A stretch of DNA of 64,000 nt from Actinomycetota bacterium (GCA_003140175.1 PLJD01000007.1:1-64000), one strand, 5' to 3'; shown: positions 52,296 to 61,958, counted from the first letter of the stretch. The notes: generated by a model from the letters alone, not told the origin. Numbers and translations: made by a program.

Positions 52296-53297
52296 ATGGA
52301 CTTCACCCTCTCCGACGAGCAGCAACTGCTGCGCGACACGGCCCGCACCCTCCTCGCCAAGGAATGCCCACCGTCACTGGTCCGCGCGCACATCGACGAC
52401 CCGGCCGCCGCCGACGAGCTGTGGCTGCGAGTCGCGGACTTCGTCGCGCTCGGCGGCGGACCACTCACCGATCTGTGCCTGTTTGTCGCCGAGACCGGCT
52501 CCGTCGCCGCACCCGGGCCGTTCTTCGCGACCGCCGCGCTGTTCGCGCCGCTGCTCGCGGCGATCGACCACGAGCTGACCCCGGCGGTGCTCGCCGGGGA
52601 GACGACCGGCACGGTCGCGCTGGCCGGCGCGGACGGGGTCTGGGCGGCCAACGACGAGCCGGTGAAACATTTTGTCCCCGAGTTGGACCGCGTCGACTGG
52701 GTCGCGGTCATCGAGGCGGGCCCGACGGTGCGGGTCGTGCCCACCGACGAGCTCCCCCACCGGCTGCTCGCCACCATCGACTGGTCGCGGCGGCTGTTCG
52801 AGCTCGACAGCGCGGCGCTGCCCGGCACCGCCGCTCGGCTCGACGCGGCCACGCTCGACGAGGTCGTCCGGCGCGCCACGGTCGCGCTGGCCGCCGAGCA
52901 GGTCGGGACGGCGCGGCGCCTCTTCGACATGGCGCTCGAGTACGCCAAGCAGCGCATCCAGTTCGACGTCCCGATCGGCTCCTTCCAGGCCATCCAACAC
53001 AAGCTGGCGAACGTCTCACTGGAGGTCGAGCGGGCCGACAGCGCGGTGCAGTACGCGGCGATGGCCGTCGATGCGCTCGACGACGACCGCCGGCGAGCCG
53101 CGCACGTCGCCAAGGCCGCGGCGGGAACCGCCGCGACCCACTCGGCGAAGGACAGCATCCAGATCCACGGCGGTATCGGGTACACGTGGGAGCACGATCT
53201 GCACCTGTTCCTGCGCCGCGCGTACGGCTCGGAGGCGTGGCTCGGCCCGACCGGGTGGCACCACGACCGTCTCGCCGACCTGCTCTTCAACGCCTGA
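52296..53297 (+). CDS. acyl-CoA dehydrogenase, smaller subunit
   Basis: ATG 52296; 333 residues. FTLSDEQQLLRDTARTLLAKECP, then a shortened middle β-domain without the SEPxAGSD motif, then RIQFDVPIGSFQAIQHKLANV and QIHGGIGYTWEHDLHLFLRRA. The missing flavin-side motif and short length match β subunits of heteromeric FadE enzymes. Convergent with the ligase gene at 53319. Confidence 0.9.
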   Translation: MDFTLSDEQQLLRDTARTLLAKECPPSLVRAHIDDPAAADELWLRVADFVALGGGPLTDLCLFVAETGSVAAPGPFFATAALFAPLLAAIDHELTPAVLAGETTGTVALAGADGVWAANDEPVKHFVPELDRVDWVAVIEAGPTVRVVPTDELPHRLLATIDWSRRLFELDSAALPGTAARLDAATLDEVVRRATVALAAEQVGTARRLFDMALEYAKQRIQFDVPIGSFQAIQHKLANVSLEVERADSAVQYAAMAVDALDDDRRRAAHVAKAAAGTAATHSAKDSIQIHGGIGYTWEHDLHLFLRRAYGSEAWLGPTGWHHDRLADLLFNA

Positions 53298-53318
53298 CCC
53301 GCCATCTCGCCGGGTGGC

Positions 53319-54836
53319 TCAGATGCGGGCCGGGCGGTCCGACCAGTGCTGCTCGCGCAGCACCCGCTTGAGGACCTTGCCGTTGGGTTGGCGGGGCAGC
53401 TCGTCGACGAGCTCCACGAAGGCCGGAACTTTGAAATCGGCGAGTCGAGCCCGGCAGAACCCGATCAGCGCCTCGGCGCTGGTCGGGGTGCGGGTCTCGA
53501 CCACGGCCATCAGCACCTCGCCGAGCCGCGCGTCGGGCACGCCGAACACCGCGCAGTCCACGACGTCGGGGTGCGTGTAGAGGACCTCCTCGACCTCTCG
53601 CGGGTACACGTTCACGCCGCCCCGGATGACCAGGTCGACTGCCCGGTCGGTGAGGAACAGGTACCCGTCGGCGTCGACATGGCCGACGTCCCCGACTGTG
53701 AACGCGTCGTCGCGCCACGCGTCGGCGGTCTTGGCGGCGTCGTCGTGGTAGTGGAACCGGGTCCCGCCCGGCGGTCGCACGTAGACGACGCCGGTCTGAC
53801 CGACCGGCACCTCGTGCCCGTCGGGGTCGAGAACCCGGACCTCGATGCCGGGCCAGGGGGTCCCGACGCTGCCCGGCCGGGCCAGCCAGTCCGCCATCGA
53901 GATGCGGGTCGCGCCGCCCTCGCTCATCCCGTACAGCTCGGCGATCTCGGCCGGCGCGAGCGCGTCGATGATGCGCTGCTTCACCGGCACGGGGCAGGGC
54001 GCGCCGGCGTGGACGATGAGCTGCAGTGACGACAGGTCACGACGACGGCGTTGCTCCTCGGGAACCTCGAGGATGCGGATGAAGTGGGCGGGGACCATGA
54101 ACGTGCGGGTCACGCGGTGCCGCTCGACGAGGTCCAGCCAGGCGGCCGCGTCGAAGGACTCGAGGATCACGGTGGTCGCGCCGACGTAGAGCGCGGCCAT
54201 CGCCCAGCCGCCCGGGCCGGCGTGGTACGCCGGGCCGGTGACGATGTAGACGTCGTTGGCGCTCCAGCCCCACAGGGCGAGCTGGCCTCGCATGTTCTGC
54301 CCGGCGCGGCTCCGGTCGGGGCGGCCGTGGATCACCCCCTTCGGCCGCCCGGTGGTCCCCGAGGTGTAGAAGATCGGCGCGTCGAGCGCCTCGATCGTGA
54401 GGGGCGGCCCGTCACCGTCACGGGCGATGGCCGTCACGTACTCGTCGGGCACGAGCAGCAGCTCGCAGCCGGTCGCGCCGGCGCGGGCGGCGGCGGACAC
54501 CGCGGCGAGGTCGCGGTGCGCGACGAGCAGCCGAGCCTGGGAGTCCTCGAGGATGTAGGCGAGCTCGTCGGCCTTGAGGTGCCAGTTGACCAAGACCACC
54601 GGTGCGTCCAGCTTCGTGGCCGCCGCCCAGGTCTCGAAGAACTCGAGCCCGTTGGGCAGCATGATCGCCACCCGGTCCCCCGCCCCGACCCCTCGGCGGG
54701 CGAGCGCGTGGGCGAGTCGGGTCGTGCGCGCGTCGAAGTCGGCGAAGCTGCGAACCGTGTCGCCCGCCACCAGCGCGGGCCGCTCCGGGGTGGCGCGGGC
54801 GTGCGCGCTGATTCCGAGCCGGGGCTCGTCGACCAT
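53319..54836 (-). CDS. acyl-CoA synthetase (AMP-forming)
   Basis: 505 residues. P-loop [55 protein letters not shown] and C-terminal LPRQPNGKVLKRVL with the catalytic Lys. Starts 22 bp after the HDO-like gene stop. Expected to activate a carboxylic acid for the dehydrogenase/hydratase steps. Confidence 0.94.
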   Translation of the reverse strand: MVDEPRLGISAHARATPERPALVAGDTVRSFADFDARTTRLAHALARRGVGAGDRVAIMLPNGLEFFETWAAATKLDAPVVLVNWHLKADELAYILEDSQARLLVAHRDLAAVSAAARAGATGCELLLVPDEYVTAIARDGDGPPLTIEALDAPIFYTSGTTGRPKGVIHGRPDRSRAGQNMRGQLALWGWSANDVYIVTGPAYHAGPGGWAMAALYVGATTVILESFDAAAWLDLVERHRVTRTFMVPAHFIRILEVPEEQRRRRDLSSLQLIVHAGAPCPVPVKQRIIDALAPAEIAELYGMSEGGATRISMADWLARPGSVGTPWPGIEVRVLDPDGHEVPVGQTGVVYVRPPGGTRFHYHDDAAKTADAWRDDAFTVGDVGHVDADGYLFLTDRAVDLVIRGGVNVYPREVEEVLYTHPDVVDCAVFGVPDARLGEVLMAVVETRTPTSAEALIGFCRARLADFKVPAFVELVDELPRQPNGKVLKRVLREQHWSDRPARI

Positions 54837-54858
54837 GGGCGCGGCCGCTGCCGACGGG

Positions 54859-55635
54859 CTACGCCCGCAGCGCGCCCGGCTCCTCCAGCCAATGGTTGAG
54901 CGCCACCGTCCGCGCGTTGCGACACATCAAGACGTGCTCGATGGCCCGACGGATGCGACGCTGCTGTCCCGCGGTGCTCGCCACCTGACGGAGAAGGAAG
55001 TCGGCCATCCGGCCGTGGTCCTCCTCGGCGTAGGCGTGCACCTTGAAGTTCTCGACCTCGATGTCGTAGTGCTGGCGCATGCCCTCGTACATCATCTTGG
55101 CGTAGTTCGTGGACGCCGCGAACCGCTCCCCGGCCCAGCCGAACGCGGCGAGGCCCTCCTCGTACGAGCGTCGCATGTAGTAGAGGGTCGTGAACACCGA
55201 CCCGACGCTCTCGGGCATCGCCCGGTACGAGGCCAGCTCGTCGTCGGTGATCCCGAGCTGGCGGGCCCAGGTGACCTTCATGTCGACGTGGTTGTGGTCG
55301 CCGGTGTAGCCGGTCTCGTCGGCGAGGTTCTGGAGCCAGTGGGCGAAATGCTGGCTGGAGCCGAGCTGGAGGGAATCGGCGTCGGGAGCGAGGCTCACGA
55401 TGGTCCCGAACTCGGTCGTGTACCACTTGCCGAGGAAGTAGTACTCCTTCGCGAGCCGCCCCAGGAGCTCGAGGGACAGGGTGCCGTCGGCGACGCGTTC
55501 CCACACCAGGTTCTTCTCGGTGGCGACCTCGGCCTGGAGCGCTTCGAGTGACGACATGAACTCGTCGACGCCCAGCGCCGGGCCGTTCTCGGCGTCGGCG
55601 CCCCGAATGTCTCGGAACTCACGGTGCTCGGACAC
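54859..55635 (-). CDS. heme-oxygenase-like di-iron protein (iron-containing redox enzyme family)
   Basis: GTG 55635 directly after GGGAGGGCCC; 258 residues, all helical. Metal-ligand pattern: EYYFLGKWYTTEF, HFAHWLQNLADE and FKVHAYAEEDHGRM (H-x3-DH-like final motif). These HDO enzymes use O2 for C-C or C-N cleavage (UndA, CADD and N-oxygenases are examples). Its operon partner is an acyl-CoA ligase, and it is divergent from HyuB/HyuA. Reaction unknown. Confidence 0.82.
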   Translation of the reverse strand: MSEHREFRDIRGADAENGPALGVDEFMSSLEALQAEVATEKNLVWERVADGTLSLELLGRLAKEYYFLGKWYTTEFGTIVSLAPDADSLQLGSSQHFAHWLQNLADETGYTGDHNHVDMKVTWARQLGITDDELASYRAMPESVGSVFTTLYYMRRSYEEGLAAFGWAGERFAASTNYAKMMYEGMRQHYDIEVENFKVHAYAEEDHGRMADFLLRQVASTAGQQRRIRRAIEHVLMCRNARTVALNHWLEEPGALRA

Positions 55636-55692
55636 GGGCCCTCCCTCGATCCCGACCAGGCCCGGTCGGGCGCTCCTCGGCAACGTCGGGTT

Positions 55693-55717
55693 TAGGATAG
55701 ACGTGACACCGGCGTCA
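55693..55717 (+). promoter_or_regulatory. -10 element plus palindromic operator TGAC-N6-GTCA, divergent HDO/HyuB promoter
   Basis: TAGGAT (55693-55698), then 5 bp, then TGACACCGGCGTCA (55704-55717). It lies between the divergent starts 55635 and 55746, so one regulator could control both operons. Confidence 0.6.
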
Positions 55718-55745
55718 GGTTCTGGGCCGGCCCGGGAGGAGCGCG

Positions 55746-57557
55746 ATGAACGTCGATCTGGTGCAGCTGGCAGGCAGCCGGGGTCGGCTCAGTGGGACGT
55801 CGGTCGACCCGGTCACCGCCGAGGTTGTGCGGGGCGCCATGGAGACCATCTGCTTCGAGATGGCGACCTACGTGTCGCGCACCGCGACGACCCCGATCCT
55901 GAACCAGAGCAACGAGCGCAACGCCACGGTCTTGGACGCCCGGGGCCGCCTCGCCGCCTTGTCGGTCGGGATCCCCCAGTTCATGCTCACCTCGACGCTG
56001 CCGGTCCGGTTCGCCCTCGAGTTCCTCGGCGTCGACGAGTTCCGGGAGGGCGACGTCTTCGCCGCCAACGACCCGTACCACGGCGGCGGGCATCTGCCCG
56101 ACTACAACGTCTTTGCGCCGGTGTTTGCCGACGACGGCCACGGCGGGCGCCGGATGGTGCTGATCGCGAGCATCCAGTGCCACCACGGCGACACCGGCGG
56201 CGGCGTCCCGGGCGGGTACAACGTGACCGCGGGTGACATCTGGGGTGAAGGAGTGCGCTGGCCGGTCGTGAAGGTTCTCGACCGGGGCGTCGAGCGTCGC
56301 GACGTGCTCTACGCGTTGCAGACCAACAACCGGATCCCCGACTACATCGGTGACCTGCGAGCCCAGATCGGCGCCGCGCAGCTGGGCGCGAAGCGCCTGG
56401 GCGAGATCATGGACCGCTTCGGCGTGTCCGCCGTGGAGGCCAGCGTCGACGTGATGATCGACTACGCAGCCAAGCGGTTCCGCGAGGAGGTCACGCTGTG
56501 GCCCGACGGGGTGTACGAGGCCGACGCGTACGTCGACCACGACCCGCTCGGCCACCCCGACATCCACCTCCACGTCAAGATCACGGTCAGCGGCGAGCAC
56601 CTCACCATCGACTACACGGGGAGCGACACCCGCCAGGAGATCCAGGCCTGGTCGACCTACGGCAACACCCGCGGGTACACGGTGGCGCAGATCGCCGCGA
56701 TGATGGATCCCGAGATCCCCAAGAACGAGGGGTTCTTCGACCAGATGGAGCTGGTCGTGCCCCAGGGCTGCGTGCTGAACCCGCATCCCGGCAAGCCGGT
56801 GAGCGCCGGGACCCACCATCCGGGCGCCGACGTGGGCGAGGTCATCGCGGTGGCGATGCAGAACGTGCTGCCCGACAAGGCGGTCCCCCAGACCTACAAG
56901 ACGGGAATTCCGACCATCATCGTGGGGATCGATCCCCGGACCGGTCAGTCCTTCACCGACCATTCGGCGGAGGTGTACGCGGGCTGGTGCAACGCGGCCC
57001 GAGGGATGGACGCCTGGGGTGCCCAGAACGCGTCGTTCGGCAATCTGTGGAAGGCGACCGCGGAGATCAACGAGAGCCTCTTCCCGCACGTGCAGTGGTC
57101 TCGTGACTACCGCACCGACTCGGGTGGCGCCGGGCAGTGGCGGGGCCTGTGCGGCAGCCACTATGAGAAGGAAGTGCTCGTCGACGCGAAGGTGTACACC
57201 TACGTCGTTGGGATGAAGTACCCGATGCCGGGGATCTGTGGCGGCCAGCCGGGTGCCCCCAACGAGATGGTGATCCGGTACGGCTCCGACGACCCGTACC
57301 CGGTGCGCCACACCGCCGACTGGGTTCCCCTCGGCGCCGGCCAGCGGGTCATGTACGACTACGGCGGCGGCGGCGGGTGGGGCGACCCGCTCGAGCGCGA
57401 CCCGCAGGCGGTCCTCGACGACGTGCTCGACGAGTACGTGAGCGTCGAGGGCGCGACCCGCGACTACGGGGTCGTGCTGAGCGGATCGCTCGAGGATCTC
57501 ACCTTGGCGGTCGACGAGGACGCCACGGCGAGCACGCGCGTCTCGCGACGCGCCTGA
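55746..57557 (+). CDS. hydantoinase B / acetone carboxylase α-like protein (HyuB family)
   Basis: ATG 55746 with GGGAGGAG upstream; 603 residues. VTAEVVRGAMETICFEMATYVSRTA, NDPYHGGGHLPDYNVFAPVF, HHGDTGGGVPGGYN and GGQPGAPNEMVIR are HyuB hallmarks. The family forms complexes with HyuA and includes N-methylhydantoinases, 5-oxoprolinases and ketone carboxylases. Substrate here unknown. Confidence 0.92.
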   Translation: MNVDLVQLAGSRGRLSGTSVDPVTAEVVRGAMETICFEMATYVSRTATTPILNQSNERNATVLDARGRLAALSVGIPQFMLTSTLPVRFALEFLGVDEFREGDVFAANDPYHGGGHLPDYNVFAPVFADDGHGGRRMVLIASIQCHHGDTGGGVPGGYNVTAGDIWGEGVRWPVVKVLDRGVERRDVLYALQTNNRIPDYIGDLRAQIGAAQLGAKRLGEIMDRFGVSAVEASVDVMIDYAAKRFREEVTLWPDGVYEADAYVDHDPLGHPDIHLHVKITVSGEHLTIDYTGSDTRQEIQAWSTYGNTRGYTVAQIAAMMDPEIPKNEGFFDQMELVVPQGCVLNPHPGKPVSAGTHHPGADVGEVIAVAMQNVLPDKAVPQTYKTGIPTIIVGIDPRTGQSFTDHSAEVYAGWCNAARGMDAWGAQNASFGNLWKATAEINESLFPHVQWSRDYRTDSGGAGQWRGLCGSHYEKEVLVDAKVYTYVVGMKYPMPGICGGQPGAPNEMVIRYGSDDPYPVRHTADWVPLGAGQRVMYDYGGGGGWGDPLERDPQAVLDDVLDEYVSVEGATRDYGVVLSGSLEDLTLAVDEDATASTRVSRRA

Positions 57558-57583
57558 CCCAACCCGGATCTCCGCTCCACACG

Positions 57584-59644
57584 ATGGGCTATCGACTCGG
57601 CGTCGACGTCGGCGGCACGTTCACCGACCTGCTCTGCATCACCCCGACCGGGGACGTCGTGTTGGACAAGACGCCGACGACACCCGAGGACCAGTCGGGT
57701 GGCGTGATGAACGGCCTCGCGCAGCTCGCGGACCGGTTCGGGATCACCGTCGGTGAGCTCTGCGGCGAGCTCGACATTCTCGTGCACGGCACCACCACCG
57801 CCGACAACACGATGATCGAGATGAACGGCGCACCCACCGGCCTGCTGGTGACGGAGGGTCACCGCGACGAGATCGAGATGCGTCGGGTCCACAAGGAGCA
57901 GATCTGGGATCCCTCCTACCCCGCGCCGACCCCCATCGCGCGCCGGCGGGCCCGGATCCCGATCTCGGAGCGGATGAACTATCGCGGCGAGGTGCTCCTC
58001 GAGCTCGACGAGGAGGCCGTCCGGCGAGGAGTGCGTCGGCTGCAGGCCCTCGGCGTTCGATCGATCGCGATCATGTTCTTGTTCTCGTTCGTGAACCCAG
58101 CCCATGAGCGCCGAGCGGCCGAGCTCGTGCGCGAGGAGTTCCCCGACGTGGAGCACGTGTCGCTCTCCCACGAGGTCATGGCTCGAGGCCCGGAGTTCGA
58201 GCGGGTCTCCACGACGCTCGTCAACGCCTACGTCGCGCCCCGCATCGCCAGCTACGTGGAGAGCCTCCAGAGCAAGCTGCGCGCCGCGGGCTACGGCGGG
58301 TCCCTGCTGATCATGCAGGCCACCGGGGGGGTGATGCCCCCCGAGTACGTCTCCCGGCGGGCGGTCTCGCTGCTGGCGTCGGGTCCGACCGGGGGCGTCA
58401 TGGGCGCGACGCTCGCCGCCCACAACGTCGGCGTCCACGACTTCGTCGCGGTCGACATGGGCGGGACGAGCTTCGACGTGTGCCTGGTGCGCGGCGGCCA
58501 GCCGGAGATCAAGACCGACTGGAACTGGCGGTACCGCTACTACCTGGGCTTGCCGATGGTGGACGTGCAGAGCGTCGGCGCCGGAGGTGGCTCCATCGCC
58601 CGGGTGCGCCAAGGCGCGCTGCTCGTCGGGCCCGACAGCGCCGGGTCCGCGCCCGGGCCGGTCTGCTACGGGCGGGGTGGGCAGCGAGCGACGGTGACCG
58701 ACGCCGACGCGATGCTCGGCTACCTGCCCGCGTCGGGCTTCGCGGGCGGGCGGATGCGCCTCGACCTCGACGCGGCCCGCCAGGCCATCGTCCGCGACGT
58801 GGCGGAGCCCCTCGCGGTCGACCCGGTCGACGCCGCGTGGGGCATCGAACGAATCGTGAACGCGAACATGGCGAACTCCACCCGGCGGGTCCTGGCGTCG
58901 CACGGCGCCGACCCCCGGACCTTGCAGATGATCGCCTACGGCGGCAACGGCCCGGTCCACGCCTGGGCGATCGCCACCGAGCTTGGCATCGAGCGGGTGT
59001 TGGTCCCGAAGGCCGCGCCGGCCTTCTCGGCGCTCGGCGTGCTCGTCGCCGACTACGTGGTCGACCTGGTGCGGGCCTACGTCGTGCCGCTCTCCCAGGT
59101 CGAGCTCGAACGGGTCCGGTCGCTGATGAGCGAGCTGCGCGAGGAGGCCGCCACGGAGCTCGCGCCGACCGGCCTGCGCGACGACGACGTCGAGCTCGAG
59201 CTGTTCGCCCAGATGGCGTACCCGGGTCAGAACTTCGACATGAGTGTCCCGGTCCCGGAGGCCGAGACGCTCGGCGACGCGGGACTCCTCGACCTCGCCG
59301 AGCGCTTCCACGACCAGCACGAGCGGGACCGCGGCTTCTCGTTCCGCAACCAGCAGCCGACCCTGCGGGGGATGCGGCTCGTCGCCCGCGGCCGCACCCC
59401 CAAGCCGGACCACCTCGGGGAGGTGGGGAAACTGGCCCTCGCCGAGTCGGCCCGCCACGGCACCCGTCCCGCCCATTTCGGGCACGGGTTCGTCGACGCC
59501 GCCGTCTACGACGGCGCCGCCCTCGGGGTCGGTGCCGAGGTGCACGGGCCGGCGCTGGTGGAGGAGCCCTTCACGGTCGTCGTCGTGCCCCCGGGCGCGC
59601 ACGCCCGGATCGACGACGAGGGCAACTACGAACTCGAGCTCTGA
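57584..59644 (+). CDS. hydantoinase A / acetone carboxylase β-like ATPase (HyuA family)
   Basis: ATG 57584, 26 bp after HyuB; 686 residues. ASKHA-fold phosphate motifs YRLGVDVGGTFTDLL and DFVAVDMGGTSFDV, SVGAGGGSIARV, and AYGGNGPVHAWAIATELGI. Couples ATP use to activation of an amide or ketone carbonyl. The gene order HyuB then HyuA is seen in acetophenone-carboxylase-like clusters as well as hydantoinases. Confidence 0.93.
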   Translation: MGYRLGVDVGGTFTDLLCITPTGDVVLDKTPTTPEDQSGGVMNGLAQLADRFGITVGELCGELDILVHGTTTADNTMIEMNGAPTGLLVTEGHRDEIEMRRVHKEQIWDPSYPAPTPIARRRARIPISERMNYRGEVLLELDEEAVRRGVRRLQALGVRSIAIMFLFSFVNPAHERRAAELVREEFPDVEHVSLSHEVMARGPEFERVSTTLVNAYVAPRIASYVESLQSKLRAAGYGGSLLIMQATGGVMPPEYVSRRAVSLLASGPTGGVMGATLAAHNVGVHDFVAVDMGGTSFDVCLVRGGQPEIKTDWNWRYRYYLGLPMVDVQSVGAGGGSIARVRQGALLVGPDSAGSAPGPVCYGRGGQRATVTDADAMLGYLPASGFAGGRMRLDLDAARQAIVRDVAEPLAVDPVDAAWGIERIVNANMANSTRRVLASHGADPRTLQMIAYGGNGPVHAWAIATELGIERVLVPKAAPAFSALGVLVADYVVDLVRAYVVPLSQVELERVRSLMSELREEAATELAPTGLRDDDVELELFAQMAYPGQNFDMSVPVPEAETLGDAGLLDLAERFHDQHERDRGFSFRNQQPTLRGMRLVARGRTPKPDHLGEVGKLALAESARHGTRPAHFGHGFVDAAVYDGAALGVGAEVHGPALVEEPFTVVVVPPGAHARIDDEGNYELEL

Positions 59645-59645
59645 G

Positions 59646-60224
59646 GTGGCGGCGTCCGGGGGGCGTTTTCTCAGCGCCGAGGAGCACGCGGTCGTCGCGG
59701 CGGCCTGCGCCCGGCTGATCCCGGCCCGCGACCCGCATCCGGGTGGCGCGGCGGTGGGCTGCGCCGACTACATCGATGGGCTGCTCGGCGCGTTCGGCGT
59801 CGAGCCGCCGCGCATCTTCGCCGGTGGGCCGTTCTCGGGGCGCGCCGGGGGTGCGGCCGGGTTCGGCGACTTCCTCCCCCTCAGCCGCGTCGAGGAGCTG
59901 GCGTGGCGGACGCGGATCGAAGGCTCACGGGGGATCGCGGCGCGGGAGTTCAACGGGCCGGTGCGGGGCTGGCAGGAGGAGTACCGGGCGGGCGTCGCGG
60001 CGCTCGGCGCCGATTTCACGACCGTCGACGCCGCCATCCAGGACGCGCGCCTCGACGCGTTCCCCGACTTTCGGGCCGTGCTGTACCGCCACGCCTGCGA
60101 GGGTGCGTACGCCGCGCCGGAGTACGGCGGGAACCGTGACCAGGCGGGCTGGACCGCGATCGGCTTCCCCGGCGACGTGCAGCCCCGCGGGTACCGCGAC
60201 ATCGAGGTGAGCGGCCGTGCGTGA
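59646..60224 (+). CDS. gluconate 2-dehydrogenase subunit 3-like protein
   Basis: GTG 59646, 1 bp after the HyuA stop; 192 residues. FLSAEEHAVVAAACARLIPARDPHPGGAAVGCADYIDGLLG and NRDQAGWTAIGFPGDVQPRGY match the small subunit of GMC dehydrogenases. No twin-arginine leader is visible, unlike periplasmic relatives, so the complex may be cytoplasmic. Followed by its GMC partner. Confidence 0.85.
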   Translation: MAASGGRFLSAEEHAVVAAACARLIPARDPHPGGAAVGCADYIDGLLGAFGVEPPRIFAGGPFSGRAGGAAGFGDFLPLSRVEELAWRTRIEGSRGIAAREFNGPVRGWQEEYRAGVAALGADFTTVDAAIQDARLDAFPDFRAVLYRHACEGAYAAPEYGGNRDQAGWTAIGFPGDVQPRGYRDIEVSGRA

Positions 60225-60248
60225 CGCCGCCGCGGCCGGGCCCGTCGG

Positions 60249-61958
60249 GTGAGCGACGTCGACGCGGTCATCGTCGGGAGCGGACCCGCCGGCGCCACCG
60301 CCGCCGAGGTCCTCACCGGTGCCGGCTGGTCCGTCGTGATGCTCGAGAAGGGCCGGAACCACCTCTTGGCGCTCGACGAGCCGTACGGGCCGCTCGGCCA
60401 CGTCTCCAACGACGAGCTGAAGTTCCTGTCGCGTCACTTCCTCGGCCCCGACCCGTTCCTCGAGCCTCGCACGTTTCGCCACCGCGAGTCCGAGGGGGAC
60501 CGCATCTTCACCGGTGGCGTGAACAACTTGCCGTCCACGGTCGGTGGCGGCGGCTTCCACGCCGACGGCAAGCTGCCCCGCTTCCGAGAGGTCGACTTTC
60601 ACGCCCGCTCGGAGCTCGGCCCGATCGAGGACGCCGACATCGTGGACTGGCCGGTCGGCTACGACGAGCTCGAGCCGTACTACGCGGCCGCCGAGCGCCT
60701 GGTGGGCGTCGCCGGCGACCACACGGCCAACCCGTTCGCGGCGTGGCGTTCGGGGCCGTACCCGATGCCACCCGGGGCCGACATGTACTGCGCCGTCCTC
60801 ACCAGCGAGGCGGCGACGCGCCACGGCTTCCACCCGTACCGGGCGCCGACCGGCGTCAACAGCGTCGAGTACGACGGCCGCCCCGCGTGCAACAACTGCG
60901 GCTTCTGCGCGTTCTTTGGCTGCCCGATCGAAGCCAAGGGTGACCCGGTCGCGCCGCTGCGACGGGCGCTGCAGACCGGACGGCTCGAGCTGCGCACCGA
61001 GTCGTACGTCACCGACGTGCTCATCGAGCCGTCGGGTCGGCGCGCCCGCGGCGTGCGCTACCTCGACGCCGACGGGAGCCCCCACGAGGTCTCCGCCGGG
61101 ACGGTCATCTTGGGTGCGGGTGCGTTCGAGACCCCCCGGCTGCTCCTGCGCTCGGGGATCGGGAATCCCGACGTCGTCGGCCGCTACCTCATGTTCCATT
61201 TCCAGACCTATGTGCTGGGGATTTTCCCGTCCCGCCTCCACGGGCACCGGGGCCGCTCGGTCACTCACCTGATGGACGACCCGATCGTGCCCGACGACCT
61301 CGCCGCCGCCGCCGCTCGCGCCGCGGGCCTCCCCTACTTCCGGGGCGGCATCGTCGAGCACGGCAGCGGCTCCCACCCGATCGTCGAGGCGATCCATCTC
61401 CCGCCCGGCGCCGCGCACACGCGGCTGATGCTCGAGTCGCCGATGCGGGACCACATGGTCGCGTTCACGATGCAGGGCGAGGACCTGCCCCAGTCGACGA
61501 ACCGGGTCGACCTCGACCCGACGGTGCGCGACGTCTGGGGCGCCCCCGCGGGGCGGGTCACGTTCGCGCCGCACCGCCACGAGGCGGCGTGCGCGGCGCA
61601 CTGGGCGCCCCGCCTCGAGGCGGTGCTGCGCGACGCCGGCGCCGACTCGACCTTCTGGGTGACCTCGCCCCCCCTCGAGGACGCGCCGCGCCGGTTCGGG
61701 CGCGACCCGACGCCGATCTCGCGCCACATCATGGGCACCGCGCGCATGGGCACCGACCCGCGGACCAGTGTGTGTGACCCGTGGCAGCGGGTCCATGACG
61801 TGGAGAACGTGCTCATCACCGACTCGTCGGTCTTCCCGACGTCGACCGGCTACGGGCCGACGCTCACCATCGTGGCGCTCGCGCTGCGGGCCGCTCGAGC
61901 CCTCGCCGGACTCGACCCGCTGCGCTCCACGCGACCGCCCGACGCGCCGGGCTCGTAG
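60249..61958 (+). CDS. GMC-family FAD oxidoreductase
   Basis: GTG 60249; 569 residues. FAD Rossmann motif AVIVGSGPAGATAAEVL, VNNLPSTVGGGGFH, a Cys-rich CNNCGFCAFFGCPIEAK (possible metal or Fe-S site, common in this subgroup), GAGAFETPRLLLRSG and the C-terminal His/Asn region ISRHIMGTARMGTDP... STGYGPTLTIVAL. Oxidises an alcohol with electrons passed on via the preceding subunit. Last gene of the HyuB operon. Confidence 0.92.
   Translation: MSDVDAVIVGSGPAGATAAEVLTGAGWSVVMLEKGRNHLLALDEPYGPLGHVSNDELKFLSRHFLGPDPFLEPRTFRHRESEGDRIFTGGVNNLPSTVGGGGFHADGKLPRFREVDFHARSELGPIEDADIVDWPVGYDELEPYYAAAERLVGVAGDHTANPFAAWRSGPYPMPPGADMYCAVLTSEAATRHGFHPYRAPTGVNSVEYDGRPACNNCGFCAFFGCPIEAKGDPVAPLRRALQTGRLELRTESYVTDVLIEPSGRRARGVRYLDADGSPHEVSAGTVILGAGAFETPRLLLRSGIGNPDVVGRYLMFHFQTYVLGIFPSRLHGHRGRSVTHLMDDPIVPDDLAAAAARAAGLPYFRGGIVEHGSGSHPIVEAIHLPPGAAHTRLMLESPMRDHMVAFTMQGEDLPQSTNRVDLDPTVRDVWGAPAGRVTFAPHRHEAACAAHWAPRLEAVLRDAGADSTFWVTSPPLEDAPRRFGRDPTPISRHIMGTARMGTDPRTSVCDPWQRVHDVENVLITDSSVFPTSTGYGPTLTIVALALRAARALAGLDPLRSTRPPDAPGS

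Noticed and set aside
57464-59602. 712-aa minus-strand ORF
   Set aside because: Antisense to HyuA; composition of a shadow frame.
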